DNA of 64,000 bases from Roseibium aestuarii (GTDB lineage Bacteria > Pseudomonadota > Alphaproteobacteria > Rhizobiales > Stappiaceae), in assembly GCF_008477545.1 (NCBI RefSeq), contig NZ_VORA01000001.1, positions 1,922,001-1,986,000 of the forward strand, in the 5' to 3' direction. The notes beneath the pieces were generated by a model that was given only the letters and a program-made list of their open reading frames with translations, searched no databases and was not told the origin of the DNA. Positions within the stretch are counted from its first letter, which is position 1. Each line of letters begins with the position of its first letter. Below, in pieces: positions 43,188-51,578 of this stretch. Made by a program: the position numbers and the translations under genes.

Positions 43188-43664
43188 ATGCAAAAGACAG
43201 CGACATCCCGTCCACCCCTCGATCCGACGGATATCGCCATCCTCGAGATCCTGCAGGAGAACGCGCGCATCGGCATCTCCGAACTGGGCCGGCGCATCGG
43301 CCTCTCCCAACCCGCCACATCCGAGCGGGTCAAACGGCTGGAAGAGCGAGGCGTCATCACCGGCTATGGCGCTCGCATTTCACCCGAGGCGCTAGGACTT
43401 GGCATGATGGCCCTGATCCGCGTCGCCACCACCCATGAGCATATCAAGCCCTGCCTCAAGCAGTTTGCCGAGATGCCGCACGTCATCGAGGTTCATCGGC
43501 TGACGGGCGAAGACTGTTTCCTGCTCAAGGTCCTGGTGCCGGATCCGGGTCAGCTCGAAACCATCGTCGACGCGGTCGCCCGTCATGGCGCCGTCAAGAC
43601 CGCGCTCGTCCTGCGCAGCGAACCCGCCAAGCCGCTCGGACGGGAGCTCCTGCGCCGTCTCTAG
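43188..43664 (+). CDS. Lrp/AsnC family transcriptional regulator
   Basis: This 158-residue regulator has the N-terminal winged helix-turn-helix (LDPTDIAILEILQENARIGISELGRRIGLSQPATSERVKRLEERGVI) and a C-terminal RAM/AsnC ligand domain (about 75-150). It likely forms octamers that respond to an amino acid. It lies between a divergent hydrolase gene and metY on the same strand 108 bp downstream, so sulfur amino acid control is possible. Three half-sites sit directly upstream. Confidence 0.92.
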   Translation: MQKTATSRPPLDPTDIAILEILQENARIGISELGRRIGLSQPATSERVKRLEERGVITGYGARISPEALGLGMMALIRVATTHEHIKPCLKQFAEMPHVIEVHRLTGEDCFLLKVLVPDPGQLETIVDAVARHGAVKTALVLRSEPAKPLGRELLRRL

Positions 43665-43680
43665 GCCTGCGAGCCACGGG

Positions 43681-43724
43681 GAAGCACCCGCTGCTTCATA
43701 AAGAGCTCTGCCCCTTTACGGGTG
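43681..43724 (+). promoter_or_regulatory. Possible H-type pseudoknot in the metY leader
   Basis: GAAGCA and TGCTTC (43681-43686 and 43692-43697) form a 6-bp stem with loop CCCGC. Loop bases CCCG can pair with CGGG at 43719-43722, just before the ribosome site, which gives an H-type pseudoknot topology. Conserved SAM-II loop bases are not present, so this is not a recognised riboswitch and could be chance. Confidence 0.25.
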
Positions 43725-43772
43725 TCGTCCCCTCCGCCACACTGCGCAAAACTTACGAGGAGGAAACATTTG

Positions 43773-45056
43773 ATGAGCGAAGGAATTCCCGGCTTTTCCA
43801 CCCTGGCGATTCACGCCGGTGCCCAGCCCGACCCGTCCACCGGCGCCCGTGTGACGCCGATCTACCAGACCGCGTCCTTCGTCTTTGACGACGTGGATCA
43901 TGCGGCCTCCCTGTTCGGCCTTCAGGCTTTCGGCAACATCTACACCCGCATCACCAATCCCACGACGGCGGTTCTGGAAGAGCGCGTCGCAGCGCTTGAG
44001 GGCGGCACGGCAGCCCTTGCCACGGCCTCCGGTCACGCGGCTCAGCTGCTCGCCTTCCACGCCCTGATGCAGCCCGGTGACACGATCGTTGCCGCCAACA
44101 AGCTCTATGGCGGCTCGATCAACCAGCTCAATCACTCCTTCAAGAGCTTTGGCTGGAACGTGCGCTGGGTCGACCCGGCCGACATGGGCGCCATCGAGGC
44201 GGCCATCGACGGCACGGTGAAGGCGATCTTCATCGAAAGCCTGGCGAACCCGGGCGGCGTGGTCACCGATATCGCCTCCATCTCCGCCATTGCCCGCAAG
44301 CACCGGGTGCCGCTCGTCGTCGACAACACCCTGGCCACTCCCTATCTCTGCCGCCCGATCGAGCACGGGGCCGACATCGTGCTCCACTCGCTGACCAAGT
44401 TCATGGGCGGCCACGGCAATTCCATGGGCGGCATCCTGGTGGATGGCGGCAGCTTCGACTGGTCGGCCGACGACCGCTATCCCATGCTGTCCAAGCCCCG
44501 CCCGGAATATGACGGCCTCGTCCTGCACGAGACCTTCGGCAACTTCGCCTTCGCCATCGCCTGCCGCGTGCTGGGCCTGCGCGACCTGGGCCCGGCCATT
44601 TCCCCCTTCAACGCCTTCATGATCCTGACCGGGATCGAGACCCTGCCCCTGCGCATGCAGCGCCACTGCGACAACGCCAAGGCGGTCGCGGCCTTCCTGA
44701 AGGGCCACGACAAGGTGGGCTGGGTGTCCTATGCCGGGCTGGAGGGCGATGCCTATCACGGGCTGCAGCAGACCTACATGCCCAAGGGCGGCGGCGCGGT
44801 CTTCACCTTCGGCCTGAAGGGCGGCTATGACGCGGGGGTGGCGCTGGTCTCCAACGTCCAGCTCTTCTCCCATCTGGCCAACATCGGCGACACCCGGTCG
44901 CTGATCATCCATCCGGCCTCCACCACCCACCGCCAGCTGACCGACGCGCAGAAGACCGCCGCCGGTGCCGGGCCGGACGTGGTGCGTGTCTCCATCGGTC
45001 TGGAAGATGCGGCCGACATCATCGCCGATCTGGCCCAGGCGCTCGATCCGCTCTGA
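43773..45056 (+). CDS. metY: O-acetylhomoserine aminocarboxypropyltransferase (sulfhydrylase)
   Basis: This 427-residue PLP enzyme of the Cys/Met metabolism family makes homocysteine from O-acetylhomoserine and sulfide. The N-terminal [32 protein letters not shown], the loop [22 protein letters not shown] and the PLP lysine in [18 protein letters not shown] are diagnostic. Length fits MetY rather than the shorter MetB/MetC/MetZ (about 390). The ATG at 43773 follows GAGGAGGAAAC. The homoserine substrate branch is supplied by hom at 26030-27334. It is followed by a GC-rich hairpin. Confidence 0.94.
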   Translation: MSEGIPGFSTLAIHAGAQPDPSTGARVTPIYQTASFVFDDVDHAASLFGLQAFGNIYTRITNPTTAVLEERVAALEGGTAALATASGHAAQLLAFHALMQPGDTIVAANKLYGGSINQLNHSFKSFGWNVRWVDPADMGAIEAAIDGTVKAIFIESLANPGGVVTDIASISAIARKHRVPLVVDNTLATPYLCRPIEHGADIVLHSLTKFMGGHGNSMGGILVDGGSFDWSADDRYPMLSKPRPEYDGLVLHETFGNFAFAIACRVLGLRDLGPAISPFNAFMILTGIETLPLRMQRHCDNAKAVAAFLKGHDKVGWVSYAGLEGDAYHGLQQTYMPKGGGAVFTFGLKGGYDAGVALVSNVQLFSHLANIGDTRSLIIHPASTTHRQLTDAQKTAAGAGPDVVRVSIGLEDAADIIADLAQALDPL

Positions 45057-45066
45057 GCCGACAAAC

Positions 45067-45098
45067 CATGCAAGAAGGGCCCGCTCTGCGGGCCCTTC
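45067..45098 (+). terminator. GC-rich terminator hairpin after metY
   Basis: GAAGGGCCCGC and GCGGGCCCTTC (45074-45084 and 45088-45098) form an 11-bp perfect stem with a TCT loop, 17 bp past the metY stop. No long T-run follows. The block starting CATGCA at 45067 is closely repeated at 45549-45581. Confidence 0.7.
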
Positions 45099-45233
45099 AG
45101 GTCAGCGAACCATCTGACATTCGCGCCCGGGACGCAGGCAGAGCCTGAAGATCCGGCATCGATGAGCCCCGCCCCCCATAGCCACTGGACCAGAAAGCTC
45201 AAGGACGGGACAAGAGAGATCTCTGGCTCACCG

Positions 45234-45403
45234 ATCCCGGGTTGCGCTACGCTTGCCCGGGATGACGAGGAAGAGAGTGCTGCCGAAGCCTCGTCCCTCC
45301 GCCGCGCCGTCCCGGCCCTGAGCCGGGACCCACTCTTCTCTCGAATATCCATTGGAGCGTCGGTTGTGAGGTCCCGGATCTCCGCTTGCGCTGCGTCCGG
45401 GAC
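45234..45403. repeat. Cluster of three REP-like palindromes
   Basis: Three CCCGG-based inverted repeats follow one another. ATCCCGGG/CCCGGGAT is at 45234-45263, GTCCCGGC/GCCGGGAC at 45309-45329, and GTCCCGGA/TCCGGGAC at 45371-45403. The first and third loops share TTGCGCT-like sequence. The linkers carry related purine-rich and pyrimidine-rich tracts (GAAGAGAGTG and CACTCTTCTCTC) that are inverted copies of each other. This is the form of the short interspersed palindromic repeats of Hyphomicrobiales genomes. A partial further copy (GATCCGGGAG) lies at about 45490. Confidence 0.65.
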
Positions 45404-45548
45404 GGCGGAGCGGTTATTGACCTTCCGAAAGGCTATCCCCCTCTGGCAAAGTCCCTCCACCGTCCTCCCGAACGAAGGCAAGGCCCGAAGATCCGGGAGC
45501 CGTGCGCCAAGAACCTGATCAGCATGACGACGCACCGGCAAGACACGA

Positions 45549-45583
45549 CATGCACCAAGTGGGCCCGCACTGCGGGCCCTTTT
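45549..45583 (+). terminator. Second terminator-like hairpin, near-copy of the metY terminator
   Basis: GGGCCCGC and GCGGGCCC (45561-45568 and 45572-45579) form a stem with an ACT loop followed by TTTT in the plus direction. From CATGCA onward the block matches the hairpin after metY almost base for base. It lies 11 bp from the stop of the minus-strand amidotransferase gene, for which it may serve as the 3'-end hairpin, but its T-run points the other way. Confidence 0.65.
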
Positions 45584-45593
45584 CACGTTTCGC

Positions 45594-46376
45594 TCAGGCT
45601 GCGGCGGAGACCGCGCGGAAGGGCAATTCGCGCACCTCGCCCCCCGTCACCTGCAGGATGCTGCAATGAGGCACCTCGACCCAGGCATCAGGCGCCTTGT
45701 CGAGCGGTTCGGACACCACGGTCGTGCCTTCCGCGAAGCGCCGGTAGTAGAGGCTCGGCGCCAGATGATCCGAGGCATAGCGCGCCGCAAAGAGGCTCTC
45801 CCCGTTGGACCAGGCGGCGGCAAAGCGCATGTGCGGCAGGCCATCCGCCTCGCGGGCGATCTGCTCCACATCCTTCACCGCCCGCACCATCGCCCCCACC
45901 GGATCCGCGTCGAGACCGTAGCCGACCGCAATCAGGAACAGGGCCTCGCTGTCGGTCGCGCCCGTGCGGTAGCGATAGAGGTGATCGGGGATCAGCGCAT
46001 CGAGCCGCTTGCGCACCCGCTCATAGCCGCCCACCTGGCCGTTGTGCATGAAGCACCAGCGGCCGGAGGTGAAGGGATGGCAGTTCTCGTGGTTCGTGGC
46101 CGTGCCCGTGGAGGCGCGGATATGGGCGAGAAACAGCGGCGAGCGCACATGATGGGCAAGCTGCAGCAGGTTCGCATCCGACCAGGCCGGTCGCACGTCC
46201 TTGTAGACGCAGGGCGCCTGACGGCTGTCGTACCAGGCCATGCCGAACCCGTCCGCATTCACCGGCGTCTTGCACGAGACCGCGTTGCGGCTCTGATGCA
46301 CCAGCGAATGTTCCGGTCCGCAGACCAGTTCCTCGAGATATTTCGGAGTCCCGCTCCAGGCCGCCCAGCGACACAT
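45594..46376 (-). CDS. Class II glutamine amidotransferase (EgtC/YafJ-like)
   Basis: This 260-residue Ntn-hydrolase-type amidotransferase has the nucleophile Cys2 (MCRWAAWSG), exposed after Met removal. Typical following motifs are HSLVHQS, TPVNADGFGMAWYD, FLAHIRASTGTATNHENCHPFTSGRWCFMHNGQV, and TDSEALFLIAV. These match the EgtC/YafJ group, in which EgtC removes a gamma-glutamyl group during ergothioneine synthesis and YafJ is unassigned. The start overlaps the TGA of the upstream PLP-enzyme gene by one base, so the two proteins are made together. EgtB and EgtD are not in the window, so an ergothioneine role is unproven. Confidence 0.88.
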   Translation of the reverse strand: MCRWAAWSGTPKYLEELVCGPEHSLVHQSRNAVSCKTPVNADGFGMAWYDSRQAPCVYKDVRPAWSDANLLQLAHHVRSPLFLAHIRASTGTATNHENCHPFTSGRWCFMHNGQVGGYERVRKRLDALIPDHLYRYRTGATDSEALFLIAVGYGLDADPVGAMVRAVKDVEQIAREADGLPHMRFAAAWSNGESLFAARYASDHLAPSLYYRRFAEGTTVVSEPLDKAPDAWVEVPHCSILQVTGGEVRELPFRAVSAAA

Positions 46377-47833
46377 CAGGCCGCCTCCGCCCGCACCCGG
46401 AACCGGGCCGTGGAAGGATCGGCCTCATAGGCCAGACAGGACGGATAGGGCGCACGCGCCAGCTCCGCCACGGCGCCGAGAATGGTCTCGACCTTCTTGT
46501 CGCTCATCAGGACACTCAGATTGAGCCGGGTCCAGCCCGGCTTTTCCATTTCCTCTCCAGACAGGATGGCCTGACGCAGGGCTTCGGAGTGGTCCTGATC
46601 CAGCCCCAGCAGCCGATGGGCATAGGGGCCGGCGCAGGCGCATCCACCGCGCGCCTGAATCCCGTGGAGATCTGCGAGCATGCGCGTGACAAGTTGCGGA
46701 TGCAAGTTGCCACCTTCGCGCATGTCACGGATGCGGAAGGAAAAAATCGGAAGACTGTGGCGCTTCTGCGGCTGGCCGAGCAGCTCGATCTCCGGGCAGT
46801 TTCCCCAGACCTCCAGCGCCCGCGCCTTCAGCGCCGCGTGTCGCCGGTCCATGACCTCCTGACCGATGGCATCCTTGACCAGGAAGGCGAGCGCGGCGCG
46901 GATATCCCCAAGCACGTTGGGCGTGCCCGCCTCCTCGCGCACCGCCACATCGGTGCTGTAGTCATGGCCCCAGGGCGAGACGAATCGCACCGTCCCGCCG
47001 CCCGGAACGCTCGGCCGGGTCTCGCGCACCGCATCCCGGCGCAGGACCAGCACGCCGGACGCCCCCGGCCCGCCGACGAACTTGTGCGGCGACACCACCA
47101 CCGCATCCATCCCCTGCCCCATGTCGATGGGCAGATAGGGCCCGCCGCCCGCATAGTCCCAGACCGAGAGCGCCCCATACCGCTTCAAGAGTGCTGTGAC
47201 GGCGGCGACACCGGTCAGGATCCCCGTGACATTGGACAGGGCGGAAAAGGCGCCGACGACAAGCCGTTCGGGATCCGCCGTCCGCAGCACCCGCTCCAGC
47301 TCGCCCAGATCCGGACCGCCGGTCTCCGCTTCGCCGATCTCGATCACCTCCGCCCCGCTTTCGCGCCATGGCAGGATGTTGGAGTGATGCTCGTAGGGAC
47401 CGATCAGCACCAGCGGCCGCTCGCCGCGCGCCACCGCACCGGAGACCCCGAGCAGCGTCACCAGCCGGTTCAGCCCGGCGGTTGCTCCGTTGCCGCAGAA
47501 GATCACCGCATGGCTCGCGTCCGCGCCGCAGAGACGCGCGATTGCGGCCCGCCCCGCCCGCCGCAGCCGGGTCATGAAGGCGCCACAGGTGGAGGCCTCC
47601 GTGTGGCTATTGGCATAAAGCGGCAGCACCTCCTCCAGGATGAAATGCTCCACCTGGCGCAGGGCCCGGCCGGAGGCGACGTAATCCGCATAGATTAGCG
47701 GCTTTGGGCCGAAACCTCCGTCGATCATCCGCCCCTCGCCGATGACACCTGCGCTCAGCCGGGCAAGATGGTCCGGCCCGGCGAGGCTGTCGCGGAAGGA
47801 TTGGAGAAGGGTTTCAGCATGATCTGGGGTCAT
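46376..47833 (-). CDS. Class V PLP-dependent aminotransferase / cysteine-desulfurase-like enzyme
   Basis: This 485-residue fold-type I enzyme has LIYADYVASGRALRQVEHFILEEVLPLYANSHTE at the N-terminus. The PLP site is in VSPHKFVGGPGASGVLVLRRD, and the late cysteine-containing loop is GIQARGGCACAGPYAHRLLG. It resembles SufS/NifS-like class V enzymes but is longer than the usual 400-410 residues. No Fe-S assembly genes are near. Translational coupling to an EgtC-like amidotransferase recalls the EgtC-EgtE pairing of ergothioneine operons, where EgtE is a class V C-S lyase. An AsnC-type regulator is divergent. The reaction is not established. Confidence 0.85.
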   Translation of the reverse strand: MTPDHAETLLQSFRDSLAGPDHLARLSAGVIGEGRMIDGGFGPKPLIYADYVASGRALRQVEHFILEEVLPLYANSHTEASTCGAFMTRLRRAGRAAIARLCGADASHAVIFCGNGATAGLNRLVTLLGVSGAVARGERPLVLIGPYEHHSNILPWRESGAEVIEIGEAETGGPDLGELERVLRTADPERLVVGAFSALSNVTGILTGVAAVTALLKRYGALSVWDYAGGGPYLPIDMGQGMDAVVVSPHKFVGGPGASGVLVLRRDAVRETRPSVPGGGTVRFVSPWGHDYSTDVAVREEAGTPNVLGDIRAALAFLVKDAIGQEVMDRRHAALKARALEVWGNCPEIELLGQPQKRHSLPIFSFRIRDMREGGNLHPQLVTRMLADLHGIQARGGCACAGPYAHRLLGLDQDHSEALRQAILSGEEMEKPGWTRLNLSVLMSDKKVETILGAVAELARAPYPSCLAYEADPSTARFRVRAEAA

Positions 47834-47938
47834 TTGATCGCTCCGGGGCTTGAGAACCGGATGCTATGATCGGCAGGCCTTGGATTTCATCACAGATTTC
47901 TCGGGACGACACGGGCATATTGTGTCATATGACCCAAC

Positions 47939-48400
47939 ATGAAGCACGCTCTCGACCCTCTTGATCGAAAGATCCTCAAGGTCCTGCAACAGGACGCCCG
48001 CCTCTCCCAGCGCGAGATCGCGGACCGAGTCGGCCTGTCCCAGAATGCCTGCTGGCGCCGGTTGAAGGTGCTGGAGGAACGTGGCGTGATCCGCGGACAC
48101 ACGATCCGCCTCGACCCGCAGGAGCTCGGGCTGGGCCTGACGGTCTTCGTCATGGTGCGCACGCGCCACCACGCGCGCGAATGGCTGGAAACCTTCCGCC
48201 GCCAGGTGATCGCCATTCCCAATGTGATCGATTTCTTCCGCCTCGCCGGCGACTACGACTACATGCTGAAGATCATGGTCGAGGACATGAATGCCTTCGA
48301 CCGGATCTATCAGGCCCTGATCGACAAGGTGGAGCTGGAGACCGTGACCTCCTACATCACCATGGAAGCGATCGCCGACAGCCGCGACCTGCCGCTGTGA
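47939..48400 (+). CDS. Lrp/AsnC family transcriptional regulator
   Basis: This 153-residue regulator has the helix-turn-helix LDPLDRKILKVLQQDARLSQREIADRVGLSQNACWRRLKVLEERGVI and a RAM domain ending in TVTSYITMEAIADS. It is divergent from the class V PLP enzyme, 105 bp away, and probably controls it. The intervening DNA contains ATAT-spaced symmetry near 47916-47933 that could be its site. The amino acid effector is unknown. Confidence 0.92.
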   Translation: MKHALDPLDRKILKVLQQDARLSQREIADRVGLSQNACWRRLKVLEERGVIRGHTIRLDPQELGLGLTVFVMVRTRHHAREWLETFRRQVIAIPNVIDFFRLAGDYDYMLKIMVEDMNAFDRIYQALIDKVELETVTSYITMEAIADSRDLPL

Positions 48401-48445
48401 ACGGCACGGTCGCCTGAAATTTCCGAGAGACGGTCTGCCCGCGCG

Positions 48446-50989
48446 TCAGCGCTCGATCTCTCCGCCGAAGGCTTCCACCAGCATCTGCTTGGTGAAGGGC
48501 TTGCTCAGCACCGGGATCTTCGCAAAGCGCCGGTCCTCCAGGAACGACGTGTCGTCGTAGCCACTGGCGAAGATGAAGGGCGTGCCATCGGCCAGCAGCC
48601 GCTCGGCGATCGGCAGGCTGGTCTCCACCCCCAGGTTGATGTCCAGCACGGCCATGTCGATGCCGCCCTCGTCCACCCGGCGCAGGCCGGACGAGACGCT
48701 GTTGGCCAGGACAACTTCCTTGAAACCGATCTCGCGCAACATGTCCTCGCCATCCATGGCGATGATCACGTTGTCCTCCACCAGAAGAACCCTGCCCTTG
48801 CGTGCGTCCACGGCAATCTCCTTCGGTGCGGGAACATCATGAGCCGGGGCCCGGTAACCTTCATCGAGATCGCGCTGGCAGAACCGGGCCGGGATCCGGA
48901 AGAAGGCACTGACGCCCGCCTCCTGATAGTCGATCTCCGCCACCCCGTGCAGCTCGTGCGGAACGGAATGCTCGATGATCGTCGAGCCAAAGCCCCGCCG
49001 GCTCGGCTTGCCGACCGCAGGGCCGCCGCGCTCCTGCCAGTCAATCAGAACGGAGCCATCTGGGTTCATCTTCCAGGTCACCGAGAGACGGCCCTCCGGG
49101 CGGGACAATGCGCCATATTTGGCAGCATTGGTCACCATCTCGTGCATGACGAGAGCGATGGTGGAAAAGGCCTGGGGCTCCAGCATCACCGGGTCACCGG
49201 AGAGATCCACCTGATCGCCGATTTCCTCTGAATAGGCTCGGATCTCGTTCTCAAGCAGCAGACGCAGAGGCCCGGGCGACCAGTTGCCCCGGGTGATCTG
49301 GTCATGGGCTCGCGCCAGCGCGCCGATGCGGCCATTTACCGTCTCGGTGAAATGCTCCGGCGAGAGCGACATCTGCCGGGTCTTCGACACCACGCCCTGG
49401 ATGAGGGTGAGAATGTTGCGCACCCGGTGGTTCAGCTCGGCAATCAGCGTGTCCTGCCGCCGGTTGGCCTCCTGCTGCAGGCGATCATTGGCATCGACCG
49501 AGCGCAGGATCACCTCCAGCAGCGTCGTGCGCAGGACTTCCGTGATTCGCAGGTCCGAGCGCGTCCAGTGCTCGGACTGGCCGGTCAGCTCTTCCTTCCA
49601 GGCCTCGAAGCTCTTGCGCGGCGTCAGGCGTGCGCCATTCGGCCCGTATTCGATCGCCTTCTCCGGCTTGCCGGCCCAGGTGACCGACTGGACCACCTCA
49701 CCCCGGAAGAAGAGCAGATAGTCGCGCGGGCGACGGGACACGGGGATCGCAAGCACTCCGGGAATACGCAGGGTGAAGTCCGATTCGCCCATCAGGGTGG
49801 AGAGCCGGTTGGACGAGAAGACCCGGCTTGCAGCCGACCGGTTGAGCAGCTTGCGCAAGGACTTCACATCCTCCGGCGAGGCCGCGAGCCCCAGGCTCGC
49901 ATAGTCCTCGTCCACCAGGATCGCGACCCCGTCGCAGCTCACCACCTCCATGAAGGCTTCCAGATAGTCCTTCAGATTGTCGAAGACGGATCCCTCGACA
50001 CTGACGGAGGCCATCACCCGGTCATGCAGGGCGCGCGCCCGGGCCTCAACCGTCAGCATCTCGTCCTGTTCCCGCTTGGCCACTTCCCGCGAGAACATCT
50101 GGGAGAAGAGCTCGGCGGCGGTGCGCCGGTCGAAGCCGATCAGCTTCGGCGCATAATGGTGACAGGCGAACAGGCCCCAGAGCTTTCCATCGACGATGAT
50201 CGAGATGGACAGCGACGCCTTGACGCCCATGTTGCGCAGATATTCCAGATGGATTTCCGAGACCGAGCGCAGCACGCTGAGAGACAGGTCGATCGGACGG
50301 CCGTCATAGCGCAGCGGCGGCTCCAGCCGCGACACCTCGCCGTCCACGTCGGCGATGATGCGGAACTGGTTGCGCAGATAGAGTTGGCGAGCCTGCGGCG
50401 GGATGTCATAGGACGGGTAGCGCAACCCGAGGAAACTATCGACCTGCGGACTGCGGGATTCGGCCACCACTTCGCCCGATCCGTCGGGCAGGAAGCGATA
50501 GACCATCACCCGGTCGAAATCGGTAACGAAGCGCACCTGTCGAGCGGCCTGCTCCAGGAAGGCCGAGAAGCGGATGTCGGTGCCCAGACGCGACATCATC
50601 GAGCGAACGACGGACATGGCGTCCAGTCGGTGCGCATGATGGGTCAGCTCGACCTCAATGATGATGAGATCTTCCGACTTGTGCAGGGCCACGTCGAAGC
50701 TGCGCCCGTCGCCAAACACGTCGACGCCAAACATGCGTTCGCCACCATCGGAATACTGAATCCACTGCAACCGCGAGCGCATGTCGTGCAGACTGTCGCG
50801 GGAGAAGATGTTGGCCGCCGGAGTGCCGAGCAGGTCATCGGGTGCTTGGCGCGCGAAACGCTCGCAGTTGTCGCTCACATGCGCCAGCAACCAGTCATTC
50901 GAGAAGGCAAACAGACACCCGAAAGCCTGAACACCACCGAGAAGGTGGATCGGCTCCCGCTCGCAATTTCCCAGGTCGACGATTTCCAT
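48446..50989 (-). CDS. bphP: Bacteriophytochrome HWE-type histidine kinase with fused receiver domain
   Basis: This 847-residue red/far-red photoreceptor has a PAS domain with the biliverdin-binding Cys9 in LGNCEREPIHLLGGVQ. A GAF domain follows with YPSYDIPPQARQLY, His247 (SEIHLEYLRNMGV) and His277-His278 (LWGLFACHHYAP), then a PHY domain (about 310-500). A HisKA_2/HWE kinase has the phosphoacceptor His521 in AELNHRVRNILTLIQGVV. A C-terminal receiver has VLLVEDN and Asp783 in VLDINLG. All chromophore and phosphotransfer residues are present. The PASDIP motif is changed to PSYDIP. The start at 50989 is chosen because the conserved PAS begins there; upstream codons are not family-like. The heme oxygenase that makes biliverdin lies upstream on the same strand. 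Confidence 0.93.
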   Translation of the reverse strand: MEIVDLGNCEREPIHLLGGVQAFGCLFAFSNDWLLAHVSDNCERFARQAPDDLLGTPAANIFSRDSLHDMRSRLQWIQYSDGGERMFGVDVFGDGRSFDVALHKSEDLIIIEVELTHHAHRLDAMSVVRSMMSRLGTDIRFSAFLEQAARQVRFVTDFDRVMVYRFLPDGSGEVVAESRSPQVDSFLGLRYPSYDIPPQARQLYLRNQFRIIADVDGEVSRLEPPLRYDGRPIDLSLSVLRSVSEIHLEYLRNMGVKASLSISIIVDGKLWGLFACHHYAPKLIGFDRRTAAELFSQMFSREVAKREQDEMLTVEARARALHDRVMASVSVEGSVFDNLKDYLEAFMEVVSCDGVAILVDEDYASLGLAASPEDVKSLRKLLNRSAASRVFSSNRLSTLMGESDFTLRIPGVLAIPVSRRPRDYLLFFRGEVVQSVTWAGKPEKAIEYGPNGARLTPRKSFEAWKEELTGQSEHWTRSDLRITEVLRTTLLEVILRSVDANDRLQQEANRRQDTLIAELNHRVRNILTLIQGVVSKTRQMSLSPEHFTETVNGRIGALARAHDQITRGNWSPGPLRLLLENEIRAYSEEIGDQVDLSGDPVMLEPQAFSTIALVMHEMVTNAAKYGALSRPEGRLSVTWKMNPDGSVLIDWQERGGPAVGKPSRRGFGSTIIEHSVPHELHGVAEIDYQEAGVSAFFRIPARFCQRDLDEGYRAPAHDVPAPKEIAVDARKGRVLLVEDNVIIAMDGEDMLREIGFKEVVLANSVSSGLRRVDEGGIDMAVLDINLGVETSLPIAERLLADGTPFIFASGYDDTSFLEDRRFAKIPVLSKPFTKQMLVEAFGGEIER

Positions 50990-51578
50990 TGAGCCTTTGC
51001 CTGTTACGCGGTGTGAGGACTTATCCCGCAGTGGCAGGACGCAAAGCAGTGAAGTGGAGAATCGAGGAGAGGCAGTCGAACTTCGCGCAACACGCATGAA
51101 AGTGGCGCATGCGGCCGCGCGATCAAGATAAAGAGACGTCTCGTTCCCCCTCAGAACCGAAACGCATCTGCGAACTCGGAAATATTACCGGTGCGGAAAC
51201 AGGGATCAAATTAATTTTCCGGATATACATACTATTACGTATTTTTCGAAACGGACCCTGAGGAAAACTTCCTAAGCCCTTGAGGACGCTCAGGCTGAAA
51301 AACAGGGAGGGATGATCACAGTCGCAACCCGGGATTGATCCGCCGACGACGGGGCGCCTGCTATGGCCCGGACGCAAGACATTCTGAGCCCCCTAATACG
51401 CAGTGCCCCTTGCGTACCAGCGGAAAAAGTGTCTCAGGCAGCCACCCATTTTTCGACTGGAACAATGCGGGCCGGCAGGAGCCCCAGTGTTTCACGCCAG
51501 GGCGCAAATGTGAAAAGCCACGCGCCGGCCCTCACACCCGCACGTGGCTTTTTCAAGAAGCGAGAGGTTTGATCCCCG
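50990..51578. other. Intergenic region (589 bp) between heme oxygenase and bacteriophytochrome genes
   Basis: The right end holds the heme oxygenase terminator. The middle (about 51180-51300) is distinctly AT-rich and probably carries the bphP promoter. A perfect palindrome GAGACGTCTC lies at 51133-51142. No convincing gene is present; the open frames lack ribosome sites and family features. Confidence 0.5.
51513..51552 (-). terminator. Terminator after the heme oxygenase gene
   Basis: AAAAGCCACG and CGTGGCTTTT form a 10-bp stem with a 20-base loop, and T-runs follow on the minus strand. It lies 27 bp beyond the heme oxygenase stop, separating it from bphP. Confidence 0.75.

Larger units (their letters stand above)
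45057..45593. other. Intergenic region (537 bp) holding REP-like palindromes
   Basis: No gene is visible between metY and the convergent amidotransferase gene. The stretch consists of two near-identical GC-rich hairpins at its ends and a cluster of imperfectly repeated palindromes in the middle (separate entries). Open frames here have no family-like features. Confidence 0.7.

Noticed and set aside
43665..43772. SAM-II or SAM-V riboswitch before metY
   Set aside because: A hairpin with pseudoknot potential is present, but the conserved loop and purine-rich bases of SAM-II/SAM-V are not, so no riboswitch class is called.
51100..51160. EcfG-type (general stress) promoter before bphP
   Set aside because: A GGGAAC is present on the minus strand, but no matching GTT/CGTT element lies at 16-18 bp.
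51123..51377. Minus-strand 84-codon open frame between heme oxygenase and bphP
   Set aside because: It crosses the AT-rich promoter-like stretch and has no family feature or good start.
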